Counted from the stretch's first letter, positions 22,847 through 29,197 are shown. The stretch: 64,000 nucleotides of DNA from Fragum whitleyi (GCA_948146395.1 OX411559.1:4140501-4204500), one strand, 5' to 3'. Made by a program: numbers and translations. Notes: generated from the sequence alone by a model not told the origin.

Positions 22847-25800
22847 CATCTGTCCGTCTGTCCGAAAACTTATCCCAAAAACTTGACCTTGCCAATATCT
22901 TCAAGCCTATTCAAGATACAAAGCTAATATTTGGCATGATGATAGATCTCAATGATCCGCATCCCCTGGTACCAAAGTCAAGGTCATGTGACAAGGTCAA
23001 GGTCATCTGTAAAGGTCAAACTTTGAAAAAAAATGCTGTTACGGGGGCGTTTGTGTTTCACAAACACATCTTGTTCATGCATTGTATTGTTGTTTGTACC
23101 TTTCACATAAGTGAATTTGTTGGAAATGTTACACACTGGCTCATTTACTATGTATGAATAGAATGGATTTGAAATAAGATGACTGTACTGGACTGTCTTA
23201 GAAATTATTGTTGGAAAAAGAGAAATTGCTTTTAACAAGCAATTTCTTCTTTTTGCTACAATATAATATTTATTCAACTATTGAATAATATGGATGTTAA
23301 TTATGACAACTGTATTCTAAGGGGTTAATGATATAGAATAAAGAAATCACAGACAATATTTTCATGTGTATGTAAATTTAAAAATAAAAGCCATCATTGT
23401 GTAAGAAGGAAAAATTCTCACTTGAATTTCAATTCCAAAAGTCCTTGTTAAGTAATCCTTGGAAATCTAGATTTTCAGGTATGCACTTCTGAACCCGAGA
23501 ATATAAAACTTTTCTCATTCTAAAATGAAAAAATACTCAATTTTCAAATTGAGATTAAAACTGTAGTGTGTAAATACTGTGATAATGTATGAATATAAAA
23601 GATAATATCAATAACAACTGATTAATATGATCTTTTATGCTCATACAGTTATTTAAATTCTAAGTTTTATAAAACTCTCAATTTAATTACTGAGGCTGTA
23701 ATTACAAGGTTATGGTCACCATTGATGTAACACTGCTCATATTTTCCAGCCAATGGAACATCTAGTCGACAAATGGTTCCTGGTTTGATTGTTCTACCAG
23801 AGGGAAACAGAAATACTTACTCACAATTAAAAGGTGAGTTAACCCTTTCCTGTTTTACAAAATTTTGGACCTGTCCAAATTCAAAGGTTTTGCAGACGAA
23901 AATTTAAAGTGGATTTAATTTGAAAAATAACCATTCAGTAGGGTAGAAAATAATGTGGAAAAAGAAGAAATTGCTTGTCAGAAGCAATTTCTTCTTTTTT
24001 CACAATGTTTTCTCAATCATAAAATCACAGGCACGTTAAAAGCAGGGATTAAACAGCAAAGGGTTAAGAGAATTATATTGTTAAAACCATTGAACTAACA
24101 ATTGTTGTCAACTTATTCACAAATATTCTCACTAATTGATCACTCACACACTACATTGATGTGGGGTCTATAGACTGGCTGAGACCAGCTAGCTCAACCC
24201 TGGGATGTTGAGTTTGAATCCAAGCTAAGCAAACTTTCATTTGACATTTGAGAAAAGTTATTGTGACAAGCCTCATTTTTCTCCCACCAATAAGCAAATG
24301 ATAAACTGCATGCCTAAGTTAGATTGGCAGCTGGTGGCTCGGATGAAATGTGGTTGTACTGCTGTTAGAAACATCAGAAAGTCATGGGTAGGTGCACCTG
24401 TTCTGTGATATGACTACAATGATGTTGAAAGTGGTGTTAACCCTTTCCTGTTTTACAAAATTTTGGACCTGTCCAAATTCAAAGGTTTTGCAGACGAAAA
24501 TTTAAAGTGGATTTAATTTGAAAAATAGCCATTCGGTAGGGTAGAAAATAGTGTGGAAAAAGAAGAAATTGCTTGTCAGAAGCAATTTCTTCTTTTTTCA
24601 CAATGTTTTCTCAATTATAAAATCACAGGCACGTAAAAAGCAGGGATTAAACAGCAAAGGGTTAAACCCCAATCAATCAATATGTAAATGAACCAGTCAG
24701 AATGTGCAGATACACTGAGTTTTTGCTTTGCACACAATTGAACTTGCTTGAAATGTTATATACAGGCTCAAGATTTTTTACTTTCCTAGTTGAACAAATG
24801 GCATAGATTCAGCATCAATGCCGTTTTGTTTTCCAAAACTGCCAAACAATAATAAAACATCTCTAGAAAGTAATTTATTGTCACTGTTTGTGTGGTTATA
24901 CACCATTGTAAAAAAAGCAAGACTCATACATGAGTGTGATTAGGTCTTTAGTTTCATGCCTCCATAAAATCAACAAATATTATCTTCATATCTTATATGT
25001 TATTTTCATAAAGCAAACATGTGAAGATTTGTCCTTTATTACCAGGATTGATTTTGGGACTACTTTCTGTGGAAGCTTACAAAAAATCTGCATAATCAAA
25101 ATTGTTTTCACTGAGTAATGAAACACATTTTTCAGCCAATTTCAATGCACAAATCTTGGTGAACATGTGAAAAATTATATTATTTGTAATTGTTCCTATA
25201 TTCCAGCTCATCACAGTCAGTTTACAGGACCTGGGGGTATGGTTGACCCTGCTACATTTGGTGTGCGGCCTGAGATCAGACTGAAAGAACTGTGTAAACG
25301 TAACAACATTGATGTGAAGTTTGATGAGTTTGCTGGATCAGTAAGTATCTAATGGCTTCAATTTTTATCCCCCGCCATTCAGCAAAGGGCATATAGTAAT
25401 GGTTCCATCATTCTGTCACTAGACTTGTCCAGAGCATATCTCCTGAAGTATAAAAGCTATCAACTTGAAACTTTATAGGTGGATAGATCTCATGGAGGAG
25501 AACTACAACTCTTGCTTGTATAATTTTGGTGTTATGGCCATTCAATTAGGCTTCAGTTGACTTTCAAGCTTTGATGGTGGGGGATGGCCATGTCCAACAT
25601 GGCTCTTGTTTTAATACAACTTTGTCTCCTGTGGCAGGTAGTGTAATTTAGCTGCAAACTTAGTCCTTATGTTGATTGGGTAGCAGTGTCCAGAATACAT
25701 TACATGTCTCTCCAATACCCATGGTAACAATAGGCATGAGTTATGACCACACTTGAAAAAGTTTGTCTCTAACCTTTATTTATCCTGAAATGATGATTTT

Positions 25801-26358
25801 CCTCAAATGTTAATAATACATCTAACATTAATAAAAAAGACTGTTCCAAAACTCAATCAGCTTGAGAACGTTGTGTATAAATGTGACGTGTCACGTGAAA
25901 AGGGACAAACTAGGAGCTTTGTTTGACAAATATTTGAAAATGTGATTGGGTCCAGTATAGTTCAAAATGAAATCTCATTTATGAATTTCTTGTACTGGAA
26001 GGTAGAATGATCATAATAGATTCAGAAAATCAGCAAATTGAAAAATGGTTCCAACCATTATCAGCATGCACAGTCCTTGCAGTAGTAGTCTGACACAATG
26101 TTCCCCAAAGTAACTTTTGTTGTTTTCTTGAGTTTGGATTATTTTGGAAAGGATTAACTCAATTTTGCCATGTTTCAGAATAACCCTAGTGAATATTTGA
26201 GTCGTTTAATGATAGCCTCTAGCCCCATGCAGCCAATCCATGGATCAGGACCGACACCAGAAGCTTCAAGAGATGCCGCAGCTCTAACTGCGCTCAAAAT
26301 ACTGACCGATATGGGTGTATTGAAGGATGATAGGGTGTTACCAAGCGGTGATGCTTAA
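7653..26358 (+). CDS. stau: Staufen double-stranded RNA-binding protein (13 coding exons, gene-level entry)
   Basis: Staufen binds stem structures in mRNA and directs transport, local translation and Staufen-mediated decay. Exons: 7650-7782, 8908-9152, 9671-9893, 10434-10575, 11372-11583, 13460-13539, 15029-15247, 15937-16086, 18652-18798, 22201-22249, 23750-23833, 25207-25340, 26179-26358. Every junction is phase-compatible and joins text that reads on through known Staufen motifs. From the ATG at 7653 the product is about 664 residues: dsRBD1 about 110-180, dsRBD2 204-291, dsRBD3 324-394, dsRBD4 431-499, PP1-docking K-V-T-F about 523-526, dsRBD5 582-651. Lysine clusters of the RNA-contacting helix are present in dsRBD1, 3 and 4 and missing from 2 and 5, as known for the family. 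The complete dsRBD1 recalls STAU2 and fly Staufen more than STAU1; most invertebrates have one gene. Upstream exons and promoter were not found, so the true start may lie further 5'. Confidence 0.95.
7790..7985. repeat. Foldback repeat with a near-perfect hairpin (7862-7912)
   Basis: The arms CAGTTGCAACTGCCTATA and TATAGGCAGTTGCAAC pair almost perfectly around a 4-6-nt loop. A related hairpin lies at 29198-29249. See findings. Confidence 0.8.
7985..8215 (+). mobile_element. tRNA-headed repeat, possible SINE
   Basis: TGGTCTAGAGGAAGAGC fits a Pol III A box inside tRNA-like text; a B box is not clear. The following text (TTGTTTCCCAATCGATGTAA) has a counterpart at about 41520-41580 (TTATTTCCCAATGGATGTAA), so this is a dispersed family. 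It probably continues through the tandem block to the (TTA)n end near 8829. Confidence 0.55.
8216..8694 (+). repeat. Three tandem units of 160 bp
   Basis: GAAAATTATATCATAAT recurs at 8221, 8381 and 8541, with only a handful of differences between units. Embedded in the tRNA-headed repeat in Staufen intron 1. Confidence 0.95.
8750..8829 (+). repeat. 3' end of a retroposon with (TTA)n tail
   Basis: AATAAAGTCTTTATTATTAT followed by more TTA units closes the repeat that starts near 7985. Simple TTA tails are usual for SINEs and LINEs. AATAAA here belongs to the repeat, not to Staufen. Confidence 0.7.
8908..9152 (+). CDS. stau: Staufen exon 2 (linker and start of dsRBD1)
   Basis: Acceptor TTTTCCAG|GAG, donor AAG|GTAATC, ending in phase 0. 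Codes a Ser/Thr/His/Lys-rich linker and then [15 protein letters not shown], helix 1 of dsRBD1, which is nearly the same in vertebrate STAU2. The open frame runs on past the donor to 9548 but that part is intronic. Confidence 0.9.
9366..9500. mobile_element. Diverged piece of the TTAACCCTTGTCATGCTGAA MITE family (family B)
   Basis: TTAACCCTCGTCATGCTGAA at 9366-9385 matches the terminus of complete copies at 21889, 53870 and 58889. The remainder is too diverged to close. Confidence 0.5.
9671..9893 (+). CDS. stau: Staufen exon 3 (rest of dsRBD1), GC donor
   Basis: Acceptor TTGTACAG|GTC. Codes the beta strands and helix 2 of dsRBD1 (G-P-A-H-K-K, then [10 protein letters not shown]). The only donor that keeps phase is AAG|GCAAGT at 9894, a GC-AG intron. 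The leftover G joins GT of exon 4 to give Gly, followed by [10 protein letters not shown] as in other Staufens. Confidence 0.9.
10030..10433. other. stau: Staufen intron 3, diverged tandem-element fragment
   Basis: Text such as GTCATTGATGTCATTGTCAT and CACCATCTAGCACTCAACAG resembles parts of the hairpin-ended elements. No exon is seen apart from the acceptor at 10432-10433. Confidence 0.4.
10434..10575 (+). CDS. stau: Staufen exon 4 (start of dsRBD2)
   Basis: Codes [18 protein letters not shown], the hallmark opening of dsRBD2, then N-F-R-G-M-Y-like text ([10 protein letters not shown]). Acceptor TTCATTTAG|GT, donor AAAG|GTATGA; the Arg codon is split 2+1 with exon 5. Confidence 0.95.
10576..11371. 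other. stau: Staufen intron 4, nothing specific seen
   Basis: AT-rich unique-looking sequence with a GT start and a TTTTTCTAG end. No gene, hairpin or tandem structure recognised. Confidence 0.6.
11372..11583 (+). CDS. stau: Staufen exon 5 (rest of dsRBD2 and acidic linker)
   Basis: Acceptor TTTTTCTAG|ATACC, donor GACG|GTAACG. Codes I-F-Y-V-S-L-K-V-G and [16 protein letters not shown]. The helix-2 Lys-Lys pair of RNA-binding dsRBDs is replaced by R-Q-H-A-R, as expected for this non-canonical domain. It ends in a Glu/Pro-rich linker. Confidence 0.95.
11584..12548. other. stau: Staufen intron 5, first part
   Basis: No exon seen. TGACTTACGCCGTGGGAGTG and nearby words resemble the repeat at 7800-7985. 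A foldback end (AGAGGGGGTATTTAGGATTTC) lies near 12505. Confidence 0.4.
12549..12773 (-). mobile_element. TTAA-type MITE, family A (diverged copy)
   Basis: Ends TTTGCTGTTTAATCCCTGCT and ACAGGAAAGGGTTAA. The central hairpin GAAGAAATTGCTT/AAGCAATTTCTTC is intact. The right TTAA is kept, the left end has lost CCC. About 225 bp, as in five better copies (22274, 23839, 24437, 26496, 33687). Confidence 0.85.
13296..13434. mobile_element. Foldback MITE, TTTAAGGTAGTGGACCC family, copy 1
   Basis: Starts AGTTAGTGGACCCATAATAA and ends GGGTGTCCACTACCTTAAA; the ends are inverted. It stops 26 bp before the acceptor of exon 6. Further copies at 30614-30780, 31769-31927 and 32864-33028. Confidence 0.8.
13460..13539 (+). 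CDS. stau: Staufen exon 6 (start of dsRBD3)
   Basis: Short 80-nt exon with acceptor TTATTTCAG|TT and donor GAG|GTAAGA. Codes [21 protein letters not shown], helix 1 of dsRBD3, very close to vertebrate Staufens. It is too short to show as an isolated open frame. Confidence 0.95.
13631..13777. mobile_element. Foldback MITE, TAATCGTTTGTTT family, copy 1
   Basis: Long inverted arms: TAATCGTTTGTTT...GAACAACAAAAGCTATATTT against AAATAGCTTTTGTTGTTC...AAACAAACGATTA, with about 15 bp of loop. Copies at 27967-28152 and 45655-45822 share the arms and further text (ATGAGACAAAAT) outside them. Confidence 0.85.
14285..14575 (+). mobile_element. tRNA-derived SINE with conserved central domain
   Basis: Head: A box TGGCCTAGTGGTAAATGCAC and B box GGCTCGAGCCC, correctly spaced for a tRNA. 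Middle: GGGCAAAACACTTGATAGCC and AGTTCACCCAGCTGTAAAAA, which resemble the central domain shared by many metazoan SINEs. Tail: (AATAAAACTA)n to about 14570. All three SINE modules are therefore present. It lies in Staufen intron 6. Confidence 0.8.
15029..15247 (+). CDS. stau: Staufen exon 7 (rest of dsRBD3)
   Basis: Acceptor TTGTACAG|GTG, donor AAG|GTATTT, phase 0 at both ends. Codes [12 protein letters not shown] and [11 protein letters not shown], the full RNA-binding lysine cluster; dsRBD3 is the main dsRNA-binding domain of the family. Ends in a basic linker (P-K-P-K, K-K-K-N-R) that may help nuclear import. Confidence 0.97.
15291..15445 (-). mobile_element. tRNA-derived SINE, family 1 (truncated antisense copy)
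   Basis: Starts with GATTGATTGAATGGAGTTTA and carries ACAATGGATTCCATGTATTT and CCTAGCCTCCAGCTACTA. Head missing. Begins 43 bp after the donor of Staufen exon 7. Confidence 0.8.
15706..15763. repeat. Near-perfect 58-nt hairpin
   Basis: GTGAATTCCTCTAAACAATC pairs with GATTGTTTAGAGGAAATTCAC around a short loop, one bulge. Lies in Staufen intron 7. Could be a tiny MITE or a stem in the pre-mRNA. Confidence 0.85.
15937..16086 (+). CDS. stau: Staufen exon 8 (start of dsRBD4), NAGNAG acceptor
   Basis: Codes [18 protein letters not shown] and [13 protein letters not shown], the most conserved Staufen block. The acceptor reads AAGCAG, so splicing could begin at 15937 or 15940 (one Gln more or less). 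Donor CAG|GTATGT. Confidence 0.97.
16108..16365 (+). mobile_element. tRNA-derived SINE, family 1 (sense copy)
   Basis: Head GTCATAGCACAGTTGGAAGG (A-box-like), body AATGGGTTGATAAATCATGG, TAGCAGCTGGAGGCTAGGAA and ATACCAGGAATCCATTGTTA, ending GGGGCGTAAAGCTCC and CAATCAAAT. Starts 22 bp after the donor of Staufen exon 8. Confidence 0.85.
16650..17032. mobile_element. Diverged relative of the CAGGGGTGTGGAA foldback family
   Basis: Left part GCAGTGGTTCGGAAATAAGC with GTTGTCCGAGTCG, right part TTGTCCGTGGGCAAGTTGAC and TTTCAGAACCCCTG. Same plan as the copy at 6374 (tGTCCg words in inverted order, hairpin near the centre) with different sequence. Confidence 0.6.
17389..17878 (+). repeat. Satellite-like array, five units of 98 bp
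   Basis: AGTGAGGCGTCAAAGATCAA recurs at 17391, 17489, 17587, 17685 and 17783. The only difference I see is one T/A change in the first unit (TCACTTAAAC versus TCACATAAAC). All five are thus almost identical, inside Staufen intron 8. The unit contains TTTCTCGATACTCAC and GCGGAACTATACCTC. No terminal repeat of a carrier element is seen. Confidence 0.97.
18205..18517 (-). mobile_element. Hairpin-ended microsatellite element (reverse orientation)
   Basis: Read on the minus strand it begins AACTAGACTGTCCCAAAAGG, with a hairpin GTCCC-AAAA-GGGAC, followed by TAATACCCCCC, the start also seen at 49303. A GGTCGGTCAGTCTGTC microsatellite lies at the far end. A G-run of about 17 at 18473-18489 may be mis-sized. 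Confidence 0.65.
18652..18798 (+). CDS. stau: Staufen exon 9 (rest of dsRBD4)
   Basis: Acceptor TTAATTAACAG|ATC chosen over a second AG six bases later because it keeps the usual strand length of dsRBD4. Codes [17 protein letters not shown], a canonical RNA-binding helix, then a Pro/Lys-rich linker. Donor GAT|GTGAGT is preferred over an earlier ACAG|GTGATG because it is stronger and keeps phase 0 with exon 10. Confidence 0.92.
18866..19992 (-). mobile_element. Hairpin-ended tandem-repeat element (reverse orientation)
   Basis: Minus-strand start AACAAGAGCACAGCCTATGG with a GCAC/GTGC hairpin; other end at TTTTTAGCTCCACGGGC. Contains two or three units carrying CATCTCCTGAACC, TTGGCCAGAATGTTCCTTGG and CCTCCAAATATGGG, the same unit type as in 34523-37735. 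Confidence 0.6.
20182..20355. mobile_element. CAGTCAAACCTGTCTTAAGC MITE, copy 1
   Basis: AGTCAAACCTGTCTAAAGCA at the left and ACACAGGTTTGCCTG at the right are inverted; internal words GTGCTTGCTTAAGACAGG repeat in both orientations. Better copies at 28461-28630 and 60882-61059 show TA-type flanks. Confidence 0.75.
20590..20760 (+). mobile_element. tRNA-derived SINE, family 2
   Basis: GATTAGCTCTGTTGGTAATG is tRNA-like at the A box and GAGGTTGTAAGGTCTTACC at the B-box position. The body (CCATGGATAGGTGCACCAGC, GATGCAACCACAATG) recurs in the repeat at 24160-24436. Confidence 0.6.
20950..21299. mobile_element. Foldback MITE, CAGGGGTGTGGAA family, copy 2
   Basis: CAGGGGTGTTGAATTCCGTG to TTTCCACACCCCTG, with the GAAGAAAATGCTG central hairpin and ACTTGTC words. 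CCTATC occurs on both sides, a likely target duplication with a one-base offset. Confidence 0.85.
21300..21888. other. stau: Staufen intron 9, no feature seen
   Basis: AT-rich; no exon, hairpin or recognisable repeat found. Confidence 0.55.
21889..22136. mobile_element. TTAA-type MITE, family B, copy 1
   Basis: TTAACCCTTGTCATGCTGAA at the left and TTCAGCATGACAAGTGTTAA at the right: inverted termini within TTAA flanks. Internal GCACATATGTGCAGACTGAT is a small palindrome. 248 bp, ending 64 bp before the PP1-motif micro-exon. Confidence 0.9.
22201..22249 (+). CDS. stau: Staufen exon 10, 49-nt micro-exon with a PP1-docking motif
   Basis: Acceptor TTTATTATAG|TCT, donor GCAG|GTAATA. Codes [20 protein letters not shown] fits the R/K-V-x-F docking motif for protein phosphatase 1, and mammalian STAU1 has R-K-V-T-F at the same place between dsRBD4 and dsRBD5. 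Phase 0 in and phase 1 out fit both neighbours. Skipping it would shift the frame. Confidence 0.85.
22274..22502 (+). mobile_element. TTAA-type MITE, family A, copy 2
   Basis: TTAACCCTTTCCTGTTTTAC at the left, GCAGGGATTAAACAGCAAAG then GGTTAA at the right, central hairpin GAAGAAATTGCTT/AAGCAATTTCTTC. 229 bp including both TTAA. Starts 25 bp after the donor of exon 10. Confidence 0.92.
22755..23078 (-). mobile_element. Hairpin-ended microsatellite element, GGGGGCAT subfamily (reverse)
   Basis: Minus-strand start AACAAGATGTGTTTGTGAAA (hairpin TGTTTGTGAAACA), then CGCCCCCGTAACAGC, AAGGTCAAGGTCA units, a TCTG/TCCG microsatellite of about 70 bp and the 3' hairpin around ATGCCCCCGATCTCTCGAGG. The same element is present in the other orientation at 62112-62413. 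Confidence 0.85.
23750..23833 (+). CDS. stau: Staufen exon 11 (linker before dsRBD5)
   Basis: Acceptor ATTTTCCAG|CC, donor AAAG|GTGAGT. Codes [18 protein letters not shown], which resembles the hydrophobic Pro-rich linker of vertebrate Staufens. The TTAA of a MITE starts five bases after the exon, so the donor consensus runs into the insertion. Confidence 0.85.
23839..24067 (+). mobile_element. TTAA-type MITE, family A, copy 3, at a splice donor
   Basis: Complete 229-bp copy with TTAA at both ends. Its left TTAA follows GTGAG of the exon 11 donor directly, so intron bases +6 onward come from the insertion. Confidence 0.93.
24160..24436 (+). mobile_element. tRNA-derived SINE, family 2 (second copy)
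   Basis: CATGGGTAGGTGCACCTGTT and ATATGACTACAATGATGTT correspond to the end of the repeat at 20590-20760. The head GAGACCAGCTAGCTCAACCC and TTGAGTTTGAATCC fit degenerate A and B boxes. Confidence 0.55.
24437..24665 (+). mobile_element. TTAA-type MITE, family A, copy 4
   Basis: 229 bp from TTAACCCTTTCCTG to AGCAAAGGGTTAA with the central hairpin intact. Almost identical to the copy 370 bp upstream. Confidence 0.93.
25207..25340 (+). CDS. stau: Staufen exon 12 (start of dsRBD5)
   Basis: Acceptor TATATTCCAG|CT, donor TCA|GTAAGT. Codes [24 protein letters not shown], helix 1 and strand 1 of the C-terminal dsRBD, which in this family binds protein partners rather than RNA. Confidence 0.92.
25360..25613 (-). 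mobile_element. Hairpin-ended element, ATCCCCC subfamily (reverse)
   Basis: Minus-strand start AAACAAGAGCCATGTTGGAC (hairpin GCCATGT-TGG-ACATGGC) followed by CATCCCCCACC; far end GGCGGGGGATAAAAA. Lies 20 bp after the donor of Staufen exon 12. A related partial copy is at about 15470-15600. Confidence 0.75.
26179..26358 (+). CDS. stau: Staufen last coding exon (rest of dsRBD5, stop)
   Basis: Acceptor CATGTTTCAG|AAT. Codes E-Y-L-S-R-L and [22 protein letters not shown], then a short tail and TAA at 26356-26358. The Lys-Lys pair is missing from helix 2 (S-R-D-A-A), in keeping with a protein-binding dsRBD5. A good donor (TTAA|GTAAGG) directly follows the stop, so the 3' UTR may be spliced. Confidence 0.92.
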   Translation, partial: NNPSEYLSRLMIASSPMQPIHGSGPTPEASRDAAALTALKILTDMGVLKDDRVLPSGDA

Positions 26359-26379
26359 GTAAGGTATGGTTAAAACAAT

Positions 26380-26842
26380 CTAACCCTTGTCATCCTGAAC
26401 TCTGAATATTCCTATTTTGGCAGGAGGGAAAGACAAAGATCAGTTTGCACATTTCTGCTGTCTGATCTTGGTATTTACCTCCTGTTCTTTATTTCTTAAC
26501 CCTTTCCTGTTTTACAAAATTTTAGACCTGTCCAAATTCAAAGGTTTTGCAGACAAAAATTTAAAGTGGATTTAATTTGAAAAATAACCATTCAGTTGGG
26601 TAGAAAATAGTGTGGAAAAAGAAGAAATTGCTTGTCAGAAGCAATTTCTTCTTTTCTCACAATGTTTTCTCAATCATAAGATGACAGGCACGTAAAAAGC
26701 AGGGATTAAACAGCAAAGGGTTAAGCCAGAATTGTTAAAAAACTTATTTTTCGAAATGAATATGTACTCACAACAAGTGCTTTCAGCGCCTTGATTTTAA
26801 TGAAATTTTTTAAAGGTTTTTATGCAGCATGACAAGGGTTAA
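26380..26842. mobile_element. TTAA-type MITE, family B, copy 2, split by a family A insertion
   Basis: Left end TAACCCTTGTCATCCTGAAC, right end GCAGCATGACAAGGGTTAA. The middle is interrupted by a complete family A element at 26496-26724; without it the length is about 234 bp, as in other B copies. Confidence 0.9.
26496..26724 (+). mobile_element. TTAA-type MITE, family A, copy 5, nested in family B
   Basis: 229 bp bounded by TTAA; the B sequence resumes with GCCAGAATTGTTAA right after it (compare AACCAGAATTGTCAA at about 53990). Confidence 0.93.
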
Positions 26843-26876
26843 ACATCGGGAAATCTGGGAGTCATGGTCCTCTAAC

Positions 26877-26938
26877 TTGCTAGATAGTAATCCCTAGATA
26901 GTAATCCCTAGATAGTAATCCCTAGATAGTAATCCCTA
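26877..26938 (+). repeat. Short tandem repeat, 14-bp unit x 4
   Basis: TAGATAGTAATCCC occurs four times in a row without change. Confidence 0.95.
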
Positions 26939-27521
26939 ATTTCAAAATTTACGAGTCTAAGCAAGTTTTATTACAGAGGCCGATGCACATAACCATGAGA
27001 AAGGGTTTAATTGATAGTCATGTCTAATAATCTGAAGTAAAGTCCTGAAATTTTAAATTGATGCTTAAACAATGTGTAGATACTTAAGATTTTTATTGTT
27101 TGAATAAAGTAGGGTTAAATCACGTTATGGAGGGCTTTAACATTTGCAGAGACCTGAAAAATGAGTTTATGCTGGAGAGCAAAGAACTCGGGCGTTAGAG
27201 CATTTTGAGGGTCTCTGCAAATCTAAATGTCCTCTAAAATGTGAATTAACACTATTATTGCATAAAAAGAAAGAAATTTTACAGAAACTGATTAAGATTA
27301 AAGGCCCAGACCGAGGATATCTAAGTAAAAAAAATAAGCCAGGTGTTAACAGCACTTATTAATCAAAGTTTTGTCCCGTTAATACCGGGGTCGTGACTGT
27401 TAACAAATGTCTTTAACGACTGGAAAACATACACTATTTGCAATAATGAATAATACTCAGTAAAATAAACAAATCAGTAGTCTTCTTATGCATACACAAA
27501 CTTAATTTTGTTCTATTTCAG

Positions 27522-27628
27522 ACCACAGATGAAAGGCTAACTCAAAGATAAAGACGTAGAAATTGCTTGGTTTTGTCTTATACCCAAAGTACAACTGAAG
27601 TGAAATAAAAATGAGTCTATAATGATGG
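27522..27628 (+). other. stau: Possible spliced 3' UTR exon of Staufen with AATAAA
   Basis: A good acceptor (TTGTTCTATTTCAG) ends at 27521 and an AATAAA lies at 27604-27609. Joined to the donor right after the Staufen stop it would form a short 3' UTR. This is inference from signals only; such a junction would place an intron 3' of the stop codon, within the distance at which nonsense-mediated decay is not always triggered. Confidence 0.4.
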
Positions 27629-27966
27629 CATAATGCATTTATTTAAACTCATTACTTTGCTGAAAATTTTAATCATTATCATGGTTTTCAAGACATATTA
27701 TTGCTGGCCACAAAACTTTGGCAGAAACTATAGACTAAGATCAGCCTGCACAGACGTGCAGTCTGATCTTTGCCTACACTGTCTGACCTCTACTAAATAA
27801 TTGTTGGGAAAAATTAAATCAAACTGACTGAAAAACCTCAAGATTAACATGCAGCAAGATGAGGATATTCAAAGACGTGAAGAAAGATTTTATGTCATTA
27901 TGAACTAAGCATAGCAATCATGTGCAATATCACACGCTTTAAGAAAATATGTCTTGAAATTTTCAC
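27629..27966. other. Intergenic, fragment of a family B MITE
   Basis: GATCAGCCTGCACAGACGTG and AGTCTGATCTTTGCC at 27740-27775 match the palindromic middle of family B. No gene. Confidence 0.5.
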
Positions 27967-28152
27967 ATTTTGTCTCATTTTTGCATTGAAGAAATAGAAA
28001 AATTGTTTGTTTTTTTAGTAGGATCCATTGATATTTCATTGAGTGAACAATAAAAGTTATATATTCACAAATGACAGAGCCATGACTGTAATTATAGCTT
28101 TTATTGTTCACTCAGTGAAATATAAATCAAACATACACTGAAACAAACAATT
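27967..28152. mobile_element. Foldback MITE, TAATCGTTTGTTT family, copy 2
   Basis: ATTTTGTCTCATTTTTGCAT, then arms AATTGTTTGTTT...GAACAATAAAAG against CTTTTATTGTTCACTCAGTG...AACAAACAATTA. Confidence 0.8.
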
Positions 28153-28460
28153 ATCCTCTATATAAGTAACTAGACTTTGTTTGGTAATGGGTTAAAATAA
28201 ACTATGGTACTTTGGGTATATGGTGAATCCTCACTACATTAGAATGTTGTTTGTTGTAAATAATAATGTTTTTTTGATGTTTGATTGAATATCCCTTGCC
28301 TTACCAAAATTCTGGTGCACTGAGAAGTCGGGCTATTTCATCAATGTATGCCAAGGGTGGTAACTTTACGTTTGTTTTGAACACAAAACATGTAGAATGT
28401 GTCACCTTTGGCAAGTAATGATTCTGAAAGAAGTTAGAATATAAAACTATTGTAAGAGGC

Positions 28461-28630
28461 TACAGTCAAACCTGTTTTAGCAACCACCTGTATTCAGGAA
28501 GCAACCAGTCTTAAGTAATTGGCCTAATGAACCAATCACACTGAAATTGACTTGATTAAGCAAGTACCTGTCTTAAGCAGGCAAATTTTTAATGTCCCTT
28601 GGGTGCTTGCTTAAGACAGGTTTGACTGTA
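28461..28630. mobile_element. CAGTCAAACCTG MITE, copy 2, intact ends
   Basis: TACAGTCAAACCTG and CAGGTTTGACTGTA are perfect inverted termini flanked by TA. About 166 bp between the TAs. TA targets and CAGT-type ends point to a Tc1/mariner-group source (inference). Confidence 0.85.
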
Positions 28631-28644
28631 CATTGAGGGGTCAT

Positions 28645-28715
28645 TACAACACTATTGTAAGTGCCTATATATCTATAGGAACTTACAATAGTGTTGTGCT
28701 GACCCATCAGTGTAT
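28645..28715. repeat. Imperfect hairpin
   Basis: CAACACTATTGTAAGTGCCT pairs with AGGAACTTACAATAGTGTTG around TATATATCTAT. Outer bases GGGTCA and TGACCC also pair with a few bulges. Confidence 0.8.
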
Positions 28716-29197
28716 TAAAAAACACTTGCAATAGTTTTGTGCAGCCACTTTGAGCTCTGCTATCTAAAGATAAATACAGAATGGGTAAGGCAAGTTTATA
28801 AAGGGCTTTTTCCTCTAAACTTTAATGTATTTAGCAGAAGAACATCATACAAAATTGTGTAATTTTTCTCATCTTGTATCTTTCCACCATTTAGACAGAT
28901 AAATTAACTATTTTAGATGTGTGAACCATCATTCGAAATGGTGCCATCTTGGAACTCTGTAAATAAATATTTTGAAAAGAGTTTACTTCAGGTTCAGGTC
29001 AACAATAGTTTGCATTTCGAAGATTCTTTAACAGGAAGGTACATTGATCATTCTAGATTAAGAAAAATAGCCAACTTTGAAAGATTTTGACAGTAGTCAG
29101 TCTGCACAGATTTAGCAGTCTGATCAGGAACAACACTTATCACACTTCATAGATTGTCCCTTTTCCAATGAGGGGGTCCACATAACGATGGCTCTTG

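Noticed and set aside
22741..23157. 138-codon open frame with a Cys/Leu/Ser run
   Set aside because: The run is the TCTG microsatellite of a hairpin-ended element read as protein.
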